Shown piece by piece: positions 15,049 to 22,679 of a stretch of DNA of 64,000 nt. The notes beneath the pieces were generated by a model that did no database searches, had not been told where the DNA came from, and worked only from the letters and a program-made list of their open reading frames with translations. The position numbers and the translations under genes were made by a program. Every line of letters starts with the position of its first letter. Position 1 is the stretch's first letter. This stretch comes from Microsyncoccus archaeolyticus. GTDB lineage: Bacteria > Patescibacteriota > Minisyncoccia > Minisyncoccales > Minisyncoccaceae. The DNA is taken from assembly GCA_036987155.1 (NCBI GenBank), contig BTXY01000001.1:169144-233143 (forward strand). The letters are read 5' to 3'.

Positions 15049-16791
15049 ATGACTCCACTTCTATGGTTCTTTCTGTGGCTCCTTGTAGCCATACCCTCTG
15101 TTAAAATAGCGATTCGCGCTATTAGCAGACAGCATGTGGGGATGGGTCTTGGAATCATAAGATTCATCCTTGGTATAGTTATAGGAATACTCCTTATCCT
15201 GACCAGCACTCCTGATTACCTAATGTGGTGGTGCTTGTTCCCGTGGCTCATTGGGTGGACGCTGTATGAATTGATTTCTGGCAAAGAAGATGATTCTTTT
15301 CCGTTTATTGGAACATTCATAGTTGTTCTTGTTATCTTTCTTGTTGCTATTGGGATCACTGCGTTTTACTCTGGTAACAACAATGCAATCTACTTCGATA
15401 GTTTCATTGTTAAAGAAGACGGATTCCCAATTCAAAACGAGATTCCAGATAACATGCTAAGACTTTCCACTCAGGAACTAGCTGAATCAATTACTTCACA
15501 GCACATGGGAGAGTTCGGAAGCGCAGTTAAAGTAATCAACTCCCACTTGGGACTAATTGATGGGAGACTCTATTGGCTGTCAACAACTGCCAAAGAAGAA
15601 CAATGGCACACAACGTTTGAAACTTCTGGTATACTTGCTGTTGATGCAAATGACCCAGACAAACCAATTAAAGTCATTAAAGAAAACTTTGATGTTGCTC
15701 AAGGTTTAGACTTTAATCCCATAATCGGTGCTTGGGGTAGTGCTCCTATCAAAGGATATTTCGGAATCGATACTGCACTTTCGTATGGAGATGCTTATCC
15801 AGTACTTAATCCAGAAACAAACACATGGACCACAGTTCTAACAACTTTCAAGAAAGATATATTCTTTGTTCGAAAGTATACTGGGCTCTATGAACTAAAT
15901 AAGGAAGGTGATGTTATACAAAAATATGACAACACCAATATTCCAAAATGGATTATTGAGCCTTACGATGAAAACAATTTCCTTGAAAAAGGAATTGCTG
16001 ACTGGGGAGCTCATAAGCGAGGGACTGGATTTGATCTTTGGGCAGGAGGATTCTTGTGGATTCCACCAAGCAATGACAGATTGGCGATTACAGAAGACAC
16101 TAGATACATATATGATCCTGACTCAAACCAAATAGTAGCCATGGTTATGGTTCATCCCATAAGAGAAAAGGGCGAATTGTCTTTGGCTGGCGCTTTCAAA
16201 GTCACTCCTCAAGGAATATTCTATTACGATTTAAAATCGTATGACCTTATGAGTGGCATTGCTGCAAGCAGTGTTGTTAAAAGCAAAATTACTGCCAGAG
16301 CAAGTTCAGATTACTTTACAAGAATGGAACTTCTCTATCCTCTAAAAGTTGGCAATGAAACAAAATATGCTTGGTTCGTGCCAATTTACTACACTAATCC
16401 GAACAGCAATGTTATTGGATTAGCTGGATTAGGAATAGTAGATGCTCAATCTGCTGATAAAGTAATCATTGAATACACTGGAGAAGGAGTAACTGGAGAA
16501 ACGCTAATCAGAAAAGCAAAAGAAAGCTTCCGCAATCTTTACGGACAAGGAAAAGGAGTTGTCTTAGATTCTGATACAATCAAAGGCACAATTCTTTCTA
16601 AAACACCTCCTTACGTCAAAGATTGCAACAGCAAGCAATGGCTTTTAATCAAAACTTCTTCTGGAAATGAAGAATTCTTGATTGATAGTGCAATTCTTGA
16701 TGACAAAACACTCCTCAAGGCTAACAAGCTTCAAGTAGGAGAAACAATTGAGTTTAAGGCAGATAATTACAATATTATTGGCCTTAAATAA
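15049..16791 (+). CDS. Unknown membrane-anchored protein with large outside domain, 580 aa
   Basis: Not recognised. Residues 1-105 hold about four membrane helices (for example LLWFFLWLLVAIPSV and FIVVLVIFLVAIGITAFYSG). The remaining 470 residues are soluble, beta-rich and low in cysteine, and are probably exposed outside the membrane. The last 70 residues (KGTILSKTPPYVKDC to the end) read like a small beta-barrel of SH3 or OB type. It is the only long plus-strand gene in the first 25 kb. Base composition is richer in G+C than its neighbours, notably in the first 200 bp, so a different origin or strong expression is possible. Confidence 0.75.
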   Translation: MTPLLWFFLWLLVAIPSVKIAIRAISRQHVGMGLGIIRFILGIVIGILLILTSTPDYLMWWCLFPWLIGWTLYELISGKEDDSFPFIGTFIVVLVIFLVAIGITAFYSGNNNAIYFDSFIVKEDGFPIQNEIPDNMLRLSTQELAESITSQHMGEFGSAVKVINSHLGLIDGRLYWLSTTAKEEQWHTTFETSGILAVDANDPDKPIKVIKENFDVAQGLDFNPIIGAWGSAPIKGYFGIDTALSYGDAYPVLNPETNTWTTVLTTFKKDIFFVRKYTGLYELNKEGDVIQKYDNTNIPKWIIEPYDENNFLEKGIADWGAHKRGTGFDLWAGGFLWIPPSNDRLAITEDTRYIYDPDSNQIVAMVMVHPIREKGELSLAGAFKVTPQGIFYYDLKSYDLMSGIAASSVVKSKITARASSDYFTRMELLYPLKVGNETKYAWFVPIYYTNPNSNVIGLAGLGIVDAQSADKVIIEYTGEGVTGETLIRKAKESFRNLYGQGKGVVLDSDTIKGTILSKTPPYVKDCNSKQWLLIKTSSGNEEFLIDSAILDDKTLLKANKLQVGETIEFKADNYNIIGLK

Positions 16792-16797
16792 TGACTG

Positions 16798-16827
16798 AAA
16801 TGACTGAGAATTCAGTCATTTTTTTAT
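16798..16827 (+). terminator. Terminator of the 580-aa membrane protein gene
   Basis: Perfect 10-bp stem AAATGACTGA/TCAGTCATTT with loop GAAT, running into TTTTTTT. A second copy of TGACTGA directly upstream could compete for pairing. Confidence 0.92.
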
Positions 16828-16859
16828 TTAAACTAAATTATAGAATTCATTTTTTATGC

Positions 16860-16888
16860 TTTACATTAATAATAAAAAATGTTAATAG
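16860..16888 (+). promoter_or_regulatory. Promoter of the small secreted protein gene
   Basis: TTTACA (16860-16865), 17-nt spacer, TAATAG (16883-16888). The leader can form a GCCC/GGGC hairpin before the start region. Confidence 0.55.
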
Positions 16889-16938
16889 AAAAATAGCCCT
16901 TTGATTTTTTAGGGGCGATGCATAGACACAGAGGGAAT

Positions 16939-17304
16939 ATGACGAAAAAGTTCGCAAGGAAACTTGCAGCACTTATAGTCGTAGCTCTTGCAGTACTACT
17001 TGTCGCCTTAGCATTACCTTGTGGTAATTGCCAGACCAGCCCAGTCGCAAATAGTGGGATGATCTTAAACAATGCCCAAGACAAAAAGAAACAAGGCGAT
17101 AATGGTCTTGAGTACCCCCCGAAAATTATTGAAGACTACCAACTGGGTACTGGACCGCCTTTCGCAATTGATTGCGACGATTCGTATTGCCAGAAGAACG
17201 TTATACACACCTGCTGCTCAACCCCAGCTAGCGCCACCACAATGACATTAACTATTCACCCTGCGCTATCGGGAATGACTTTAGCTCCTGGACCCCCCAA
17301 TTAA
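16939..17304 (+). CDS. Small secreted cysteine-rich protein
   Basis: Protein of 121 residues from the ATG at 16939, which has AGAGGG just upstream; an in-frame ATG at 16918 would add seven residues (MHRHRGN) that do not look like a signal-peptide start. The N-terminus is a clear Sec signal: basic MTKKFARK, then a hydrophobic run to LALALPCGNC. The mature part is hydrophilic with cysteine clusters (PCGNC, IDCDDSYC, HTCC), likely disulfide-bonded. No lipobox fits well and no family is recognised. G+C is clearly higher than the surrounding DNA. Single-gene unit with promoter and terminator. Confidence 0.75.
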   Translation: MTKKFARKLAALIVVALAVLLVALALPCGNCQTSPVANSGMILNNAQDKKKQGDNGLEYPPKIIEDYQLGTGPPFAIDCDDSYCQKNVIHTCCSTPASATTMTLTIHPALSGMTLAPGPPN

Positions 17305-17342
17305 GGAGCATCCACATCCAATGGAGTACAGCAGAAAAATAA

Positions 17343-17376
17343 AGAGAGGACAAATTGTCCTCTCTAATTATTTTAT
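17343..17376. terminator. Bidirectional terminator
   Basis: Perfect 10-bp stem AGAGAGGACA/TGTCCTCTCT with loop AAT between convergent genes. T-rich tails on both sides serve the small secreted protein gene (+) and the hpf-secA-nuclease operon (-). Confidence 0.88.
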
Positions 17377-17386
17377 TTTTAATAAA

Positions 17387-18220
17387 TTAAACCCAGTTTT
17401 CTTTTAAATTTTTAATTAATAATTCTTGTAATTCTTTTTTCCATATTAATTGAACCTCATTACTTTTAGCAAGTTGAACAGCTTCTCTTGTATAATTAGA
17501 TGTTCCCACAACTATCACTCTATTACAATCGTAATATTTTTTTGCTGCTACCGCTTGTTGGATAGCATTATTTCCTATTGAGCTATTATTATAACACTTA
17601 GCTTGCACTAAAATTCTTTGATTGTCTTTATTTAAAATTAAATCTCCTCCTTGATCTCCTTTTCCACCCACATGTTTAACTATGTAGCCCATAACTTCAA
17701 ATAATTTGATTAACAAAATTTCAAATTCTTCTCCGGTCAATAAAGCAAGTTGATGTTTTTTGTCTTCGAAGCCATTTCTAATTAATGCTTCTTCTTTAAC
17801 ATTAATGTAGTGTTTTAATATTTCTCTAAAAATACCTGGTTCTTTAATGTTTAAGCCTTTTTCTTTTAAGGTTTTAATAAAAATTTTCATTTTATTATAA
17901 TCAAATGCATAATCCATATATTTCCAAACATATTTTCCTTTTTCTTTTCCATACCTATTAATAAAATCATTAATTTCATCTTTTAAGTTTAATCCATTTA
18001 TTTTTTTAATCAAATTCTCAATTTTTTCTTTTTTTATTTTTTTAAAATAAAATGGAATTAAAAATATTCCAATAATAATAAAAAGTCCAAATAAAAATGC
18101 TATATAGAAAATAATTTTATTTGTAAAATACAAATATACTAGATATAAAATATAAGGCCACGATAAAACAGAAAGCGTGTCCAAAACTATATCGTAAATT
18201 GTTTCTTTATTTTTAGGCAT
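17387..18220 (-). CDS. Membrane-anchored Mrr-like restriction endonuclease domain protein
   Basis: Protein of 277 residues. Two membrane helices lie at about 12-32 and 35-55. The C-terminal 130 residues form an Mrr-type PD-(D/E)xK domain: GEEFEILLIKLFEVMGY, then GKGDQGGDLIL (catalytic Asp) and ILVQAKCYNN (QxK). Such proteins cut or bind DNA, often modified or foreign DNA; the membrane anchor suggests action near the envelope, perhaps on incoming DNA. No methylase is nearby. It follows secA by 6 nt and ends the hpf-secA operon. Confidence 0.82.
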   Translation of the reverse strand: MPKNKETIYDIVLDTLSVLSWPYILYLVYLYFTNKIIFYIAFLFGLFIIIGIFLIPFYFKKIKKEKIENLIKKINGLNLKDEINDFINRYGKEKGKYVWKYMDYAFDYNKMKIFIKTLKEKGLNIKEPGIFREILKHYINVKEEALIRNGFEDKKHQLALLTGEEFEILLIKLFEVMGYIVKHVGGKGDQGGDLILNKDNQRILVQAKCYNNSSIGNNAIQQAVAAKKYYDCNRVIVVGTSNYTREAVQLAKSNEVQLIWKKELQELLIKNLKENWV

Positions 18221-18226
18221 AAATTA

Positions 18227-20641
18227 TTATTTATCTTTCCCACAACATTTCTTATACTTCTTCCCACTTCCACAAGGGCATGGATCATTCCTTCCTATTT
18301 CTTTTACTCCTTCTACTACTGTTTGTCTTTTCTCTTCTGGCTTAGAGTTAATATTAATTCCTGCTCTCATTATACTATTAACTAGTATTTTTTCATAATT
18401 GTCTAATAATTCTTTAAACATGATATGGCTTTCTTTTTTGTATTCAACTAAAGGATCTTTTTGGCCATAAGCTCTTAATCTAACTGATTCTCTTAAGCTT
18501 TCCATGTTTTCTAAATGTTCAATCCACAGCATGTCTAAAGATCTTAATGAAGCAACTAATTCGATTTGTCTCATATTGTCTTCACCCACTTCTTTCTCTT
18601 TTTTTTCATAATCTTCAATACTAAATTCTGTTTTAGAAAGTAAAGGAATGATTATTTCTTTTAATTCTTTTTTCTCTCCTTTTTCAAGCAATTCTTTTCT
18701 TTTCTTATATATCACATCCCTATGCTTGCTTAGCACATCATCATATTCTAATACATATTTCCTAGAATCAAAATTAGCTCCTTCAATTTTTGATTGGGCT
18801 GATTCAATACTTTTAGAAATAATGGGGTTTTCAATTAATGCATCATCAGGCAAATTAAATCTTTCCATTAATCCTTTAATTCTGTCTCCTCCAAAAATTC
18901 TAATAACATCATCTTCTAAAGACACAAAGAACTGGGTTGTTCCAGGGTCTCCTTGTCTGCCAGCTCTTCCTCTTAATTGATTATCAATTCTTCTTGCCTC
19001 GTGTCTTTCTGTACCAATTACATAAAGTCCTCCCAATTCAATAACTTTTTTCTTTTGCTCTTCTGTGCAAGGATTGCCCCCTAAAGAAATATCAACTCCT
19101 CTGCCTGCCATATTTGTAGCAACAGTCACTGCTTTAAATGCACCTGCTTGAGCAATAATTTCTCCTTCTTTCTCGTGATTCTTTGCATTTAATACTTCAT
19201 GAGGAATTCCTTCTCTAGAAAGTAGTGCACTTAAGTATTCGTTTTTTTGAATAGAAGTCGTACCAATTAATACTGGTTGACCTGTTTCATGTCTTTTCTT
19301 GACCTCTTCTGCCACTGCTTTAAACTTTGAACTTTCTGTTTTGTACACTTTGTCAGAAAGATCTTTTCTAATCATCGGATTATTAGTTGGTATGACAACA
19401 ACGTCAAGACTATAAACTTTATCAAACTCTTCAGCCGATGTTTCTGCAGTACCGGTCATTCCAGCTAATTTATTAAACATTCTGAAATAGTTTTGAAAAG
19501 TAATTGACGCCATGGTTATTGATTCTGGATTAACTTTAACTCCTTCTTTTGCTTCGATTGCTTGATGAAGTCCTCCAGACCAACGCCTGCCTGGCATTAA
19601 TCTACCAGTAAAAGCATCTACTATTACTATCTCTCCGTTTCTAACTACATAGTCTTTATCTAAATGAAATAATATTTCTGCTTTTAGTGCTTGCTCTAAA
19701 TGATGTAAATACTTAATTCCTTTTTGATTATATATATCCCCAACTCCAAGTATATTTTCTATTCTATTAATTCCTTCTTCGGTTAAGGTAACTGCTCTCA
19801 TTTTTTCATCTATTTCATAATCAGTCTCCTTGTTTAATCTGGGAATTATTTTAGCAAACTCTTGATACCATTTAGAGCTTTCTGTATCAGGAGAAGAAAC
19901 AATTAAAGGAGTTCTTGCTTCATCAATCAATATTGAATCAACTTCATCGACTATTGCATAATGATAGCCTCTTTGTACTGCTTGAGAAGAAGAATATGCC
20001 ATGTTATCTCTTAAATAATCAAAACCAAATTCATTATTTGTTCCATAAGTAATATCAGCTAGATAAGCTTCTCTTCTTGTACATGGTCTTAAATAATTCT
20101 CAACAATTTTAAATCCTCCTAATTTATCTCTATCTTCATCATTTTCTTTAAATTCAGGATCGTAAATAAAAGACTGTTCGTGATTTATAACAGAAACACT
20201 TAAACCAAGTGCATTATAGATTTGGCCCATCCAAACAGCATCTCTTCTTGAAAGATAATCATTAACAGTTACAACATGACAGCCCTTACCTTCAAGCGCA
20301 TTTAAATAAGCAGCAAGAGTTGCAGTTAATGTTTTTCCTTCTCCTGTTTTCATTTCAGCAATTTTTCCTTGATGTAAAACAATTCCACCAATTAACTGAA
20401 CATCAAAATGTCTTTGATTTAAATTTCTTTTTGCTGCTTCTCTTACTAATGCAAAAGCATATGGTAAAACATCTTCACCATCTTTTATTTTTTCCTTTAG
20501 CTCGTTAGTTTTTAATTTTAATTCTTCGGAACTTAATTTAGATATTTCTTCTTCTAGAAAATTAATCTTATCAATAATCGGTTTTAAACTTTTAATATAT
20601 CTTTGATTAGCGTCTCCGAAAAAACTACTGACAATTGACAT
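18227..20641 (-). CDS. secA: Protein translocase ATPase SecA
   Basis: Protein of 804 residues. Walker A is MKTGEGKTLTATLAA (about 98-112), Walker B/DEAD is YAIVDEVDSILIDEARTP, and helicase motif VI is QLRGRAGRQGDPG. The C-terminus has the zinc SEC-C motif NDPCPCGSGKKYKKCC that binds SecB or ribosomes. SecA drives preproteins through SecYEG. The length is shorter than E. coli SecA (901), as is common in Gram-positives and CPR. It lies 6 nt downstream of hpf. Confidence 0.98.
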   Translation of the reverse strand: MSIVSSFFGDANQRYIKSLKPIIDKINFLEEEISKLSSEELKLKTNELKEKIKDGEDVLPYAFALVREAAKRNLNQRHFDVQLIGGIVLHQGKIAEMKTGEGKTLTATLAAYLNALEGKGCHVVTVNDYLSRRDAVWMGQIYNALGLSVSVINHEQSFIYDPEFKENDEDRDKLGGFKIVENYLRPCTRREAYLADITYGTNNEFGFDYLRDNMAYSSSQAVQRGYHYAIVDEVDSILIDEARTPLIVSSPDTESSKWYQEFAKIIPRLNKETDYEIDEKMRAVTLTEEGINRIENILGVGDIYNQKGIKYLHHLEQALKAEILFHLDKDYVVRNGEIVIVDAFTGRLMPGRRWSGGLHQAIEAKEGVKVNPESITMASITFQNYFRMFNKLAGMTGTAETSAEEFDKVYSLDVVVIPTNNPMIRKDLSDKVYKTESSKFKAVAEEVKKRHETGQPVLIGTTSIQKNEYLSALLSREGIPHEVLNAKNHEKEGEIIAQAGAFKAVTVATNMAGRGVDISLGGNPCTEEQKKKVIELGGLYVIGTERHEARRIDNQLRGRAGRQGDPGTTQFFVSLEDDVIRIFGGDRIKGLMERFNLPDDALIENPIISKSIESAQSKIEGANFDSRKYVLEYDDVLSKHRDVIYKKRKELLEKGEKKELKEIIIPLLSKTEFSIEDYEKKEKEVGEDNMRQIELVASLRSLDMLWIEHLENMESLRESVRLRAYGQKDPLVEYKKESHIMFKELLDNYEKILVNSIMRAGININSKPEEKRQTVVEGVKEIGRNDPCPCGSGKKYKKCCGKDK

Positions 20642-20647
20642 GATAAT

Positions 20648-20974
20648 TTATTTAATCTTTCTTCTGGCAATAAAAGCGTCTTTCCTTTTTCTTAACTGTC
20701 TTTCTAAATCTTCTACTGATTCAATAATTGCACTGCGGATATTATCCTTTTTAGAAACTGATCTAAATAATTTTCCGCCCAATTGAATTTGTATCTCTGA
20801 TTTATATATATCACCCTTTTGATGATGTTTTGTTGTAAGGCCAACATCAATTTCAATAATCAAGTCTGGTATATCAGGTAAAAGCTTACCCAATGAAGAA
20901 CTTACTTTCTTTTCTAAGAACGAATGAAGCCCAGTATTAAGCTTTAAATTTGTTTCTTTTATCCTTATTTGCAT
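20648..20974 (-). CDS. hpf: Ribosome hibernation promoting factor, short form
   Basis: Protein of 108 residues in the HPF/RaiA/YfiA family: MQIRIKETNLKLNTGLHSF, then LVGLT-like VDVGLTTKHHQKGDIYKSEI and a basic C-terminal tail. It binds the 30S decoding centre and inactivates ribosomes in slow growth. Only the N-terminal domain is present, so this is the short form without the dimerization domain. It leads hpf-secA-Mrr. The ATG lies 7 nt after a TAATAT -10 box, so a leaderless mRNA is predicted. Confidence 0.9.
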   Translation of the reverse strand: MQIRIKETNLKLNTGLHSFLEKKVSSSLGKLLPDIPDLIIEIDVGLTTKHHQKGDIYKSEIQIQLGGKLFRSVSKKDNIRSAIIESVEDLERQLRKRKDAFIARRKIK

Positions 20975-20980
20975 ATTAAT

Positions 20981-21009
20981 ATATTATCATAAAAACAACC
21001 CTTTGGAAA
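20981..21009 (-). promoter_or_regulatory. hpf-secA promoter, leaderless type
   Basis: TTTCCA (21009-21004), 17-nt spacer, TAATAT (20986-20981), 6 nt, ATG. The promoter overlaps the terminator hairpin of the gene upstream. Confidence 0.5.
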
Positions 21010-21019
21010 GGGTTGTTTT
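20992..21019 (-). terminator. Terminator of the histone-H1-like gene
   Basis: A 28-bp palindrome: 13-bp arms AAAACAACCCTTT/AAAGGGTTGTTTT with no more than a 2-nt centre, followed by T on the minus strand. It also overlaps the hpf promoter. Confidence 0.85.
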
Positions 21020-21025
21020 AGTAAA

Positions 21026-21139
21026 CTATTTTTTCTTCTTTTTAGCAGCTTTTCTCTTTGCTGGTTTCTTTGCAACTTTCTTTTTTGCAACTTTTTTCTT
21101 TGCAACTTTCTTTTTTGCTGCTTTCTTTTTTGTAGCCAT
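21026..21139 (-). CDS. Tiny Lys/Ala-rich histone-H1-like protein
   Basis: A 37-residue frame, too short for most ORF filters. It reads MATKKKAAKKKVAKKKVAKK and continues with AKRKAAKKKKK, with the repeat (A/V)AKKK as in H1-like tails of HC1 and AlgP. It should bind DNA or RNA without sequence preference. It has a strong terminator. An in-frame ATG at 21181 would add 14 residues (MKKVELSKIISHKK); neither start has a Shine-Dalgarno site, so the true start is uncertain. Repeats in the coding DNA (GTTGCAAAGAAA-like units) reflect the peptide repeat. Confidence 0.75.
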   Translation of the reverse strand: MATKKKAAKKKVAKKKVAKKKVAKKPAKRKAAKKKKK

Positions 21140-21241
21140 TTTTTTGTGCGAGATTATTTTTGATAACTCGACCTTTTTCATTCATTATTAAAATTTTTTA
21201 AAGAAAAAATATTTTCTTAATTCATTTTCCCTCAAAAAAAT

Positions 21242-22162
21242 TTATTTGTCAATAGTTTGACGAGAAAAAAATTGAATTTCTTCCTCAAGATCGATCAAAA
21301 ATTTATTTTTTACTTCTTTTTTTATCAAATTAATTAACTTTAAAATATTTTCTGCTTTTGCATTTTTCAAATTGATAATAAAATTTGCATGATTAGAAGA
21401 AATTTCTGCGTCACCAATTCTAAATCCTTTAAGTTTGCATTCGTCTATTAACATTCCAACAGGAATATATCCAACTTTCTCATAAATTTCTTTAAACTGA
21501 GGAAATTTTTTAAAATCAAAATCTCCATAATAGTTTTTGAAAATAGAGCCAAGAGAAAATCCTTTAGGATAATTTTTTCTTTTTTCAAAATTACTTTTAA
21601 TTTTATTAGAAGAATCCCCTTTCATTAAATTTAATTTAGCAGAAAGAATAATTAGTTTTGGATTATTCTTAAAAATACTTGTCCTGTATCCAAATTGACA
21701 ATCTTTTTTACTGAACTCCTTGATTCCTTTTCCAATTTCTAAAACTTCTACTGATTCAATTGAGTCGGAAATTGATTCGTTAAAAGCTCCTGCATTTCCA
21801 TTAATTGCTCCTCCCAAAGTTCCAGGAATTCCAATTCCCCATTCAAGACCTACAAAACTTTTTAATTTAGCAACTAAAAAAGAAAGAAGAACAGATCCTT
21901 CTACATAAATTAATCCTGAGCATCCTTTGTCTTCTACTAATATTTCTGGTTTACTTGTCTTAAAAACAATAGTTAAGCCATTAAAATATTCTTCATCTAT
22001 AAAAGTATTGCTTCCTCCTCCTAATATTCGAAAAGGCATGTCAATTTCATCAATCAATTTTACTAAATCATCTTTTTTTTCAATTACAGCAAAATATTTA
22101 GTGTTTCCTCCGACTCTAAACGTAGAATAATCCCTTAGTGATATATTTTCTTTAAGTTTCAT
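21242..22162 (-). CDS. murB: UDP-N-acetylenolpyruvoylglucosamine reductase
   Basis: Protein of 306 residues. FAD-binding motifs are clear: FRILGGGSNTFIDE (about 45-58) and WGIGIPGTLGGAINGNAGAF (about 108-127). GYRTSIFKNN and SLGSIFKN carry the family catalytic region, and AEISSNHANFIIN is near the C-terminus. MurB makes UDP-MurNAc for peptidoglycan. The ATG lies 7 nt below a TATATT hexamer (22174-22169); the -35 region overlaps the terminator of the preceding gene and has no good match. Confidence 0.95.
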   Translation of the reverse strand: MKLKENISLRDYSTFRVGGNTKYFAVIEKKDDLVKLIDEIDMPFRILGGGSNTFIDEEYFNGLTIVFKTSKPEILVEDKGCSGLIYVEGSVLLSFLVAKLKSFVGLEWGIGIPGTLGGAINGNAGAFNESISDSIESVEVLEIGKGIKEFSKKDCQFGYRTSIFKNNPKLIILSAKLNLMKGDSSNKIKSNFEKRKNYPKGFSLGSIFKNYYGDFDFKKFPQFKEIYEKVGYIPVGMLIDECKLKGFRIGDAEISSNHANFIINLKNAKAENILKLINLIKKEVKNKFLIDLEEEIQFFSRQTIDK

Positions 22163-22168
22163 AATATA

Positions 22169-22174
22169 AATATA
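22169..22174 (-). promoter_or_regulatory. murB -10 box, leaderless type
   Basis: TATATT followed by 6 nt and the murB ATG. No convincing -35 box at 16-18 nt. Confidence 0.4.
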
Positions 22175-22181
22175 GCATATA

Positions 22182-22204
22182 ATAAAAAAAGGGGCTAACC
22201 CCTT
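22182..22204 (-). terminator. Terminator of the HAD-like gene
   Basis: Stem AAGGGG/CCCCTT with a 4-nt loop, then TTTTTTT on the minus strand. Confidence 0.85.
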
Positions 22205-22644
22205 ATAATTGTTTCAACAAGCTTAACTGTTAACGGTACTTCAAAGATATTAACGTCTATAGGGAAAAGCTCATGAGGAAGAGTAGTGTTAACTGCAATC
22301 TTCCTGACTTTGGTCTTTGTTTTAAAGACAAAGTCTTCGGGCATATCAGCAATAAATATAATCTCCTCATAATCCCCATATCTTTCTATTTTTTGGATGT
22401 GTTCTTCTTTTGATCCATCCTCTCTTCCGTAAGAGAAGTAAATCTGTGCTCCAAGGTTGTTTTCCTCTATCCACGCATCAATAGAAGCACAAGAAGCTTT
22501 AGAGGAAATAAATATTTCGCAATCCTTTTCATACAATCTTTCGATTGCTTTAACAGAACCAGGCATTGCAACTACTTTTCTCTCTAGATCACTGAAACTA
22601 GCAATAGTTCCCATGAAATCAAGAATAACAGCCATCTCGTTCAT
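22195..22644 (-). CDS. HAD-superfamily protein with degenerate first motif
   Basis: Protein of 149 residues with the compact fold of small HAD phosphatases/nucleotidases. Motif I reads ILDFMGTIA, so the nucleophile Asp is present but the usual second Asp (DxD) is Met. Motif II is EIFISSKAS and motif IV is IIFIADMPEDF. Enzymes lacking the second Asp (phosphonatase, dehalogenases, P-type ATPases) are not ordinary phosphatases, so the activity here may be altered or lost. AAAGG lies 6 nt before the ATG. Single unit with a terminator; it follows the ligase gene by about 35 nt. Confidence 0.72.
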   Translation of the reverse strand: MNEMAVILDFMGTIASFSDLERKVVAMPGSVKAIERLYEKDCEIFISSKASCASIDAWIEENNLGAQIYFSYGREDGSKEEHIQKIERYGDYEEIIFIADMPEDFVFKTKTKVRKIAVNTTLPHELFPIDVNIFEVPLTVKLVETIIRG

Positions 22645-22679
22645 AATGAACCTTTACAAGTATGCAATAAAATTAAAAA

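Noticed and set aside
21041..21185. 47-codon overlapping frame starting at ATG 21185, opposite phase to the histone-like gene
   Set aside because: Ser/Cys/Lys sequence is just the shifted reading of the Lys-rich repeat; no independent support.
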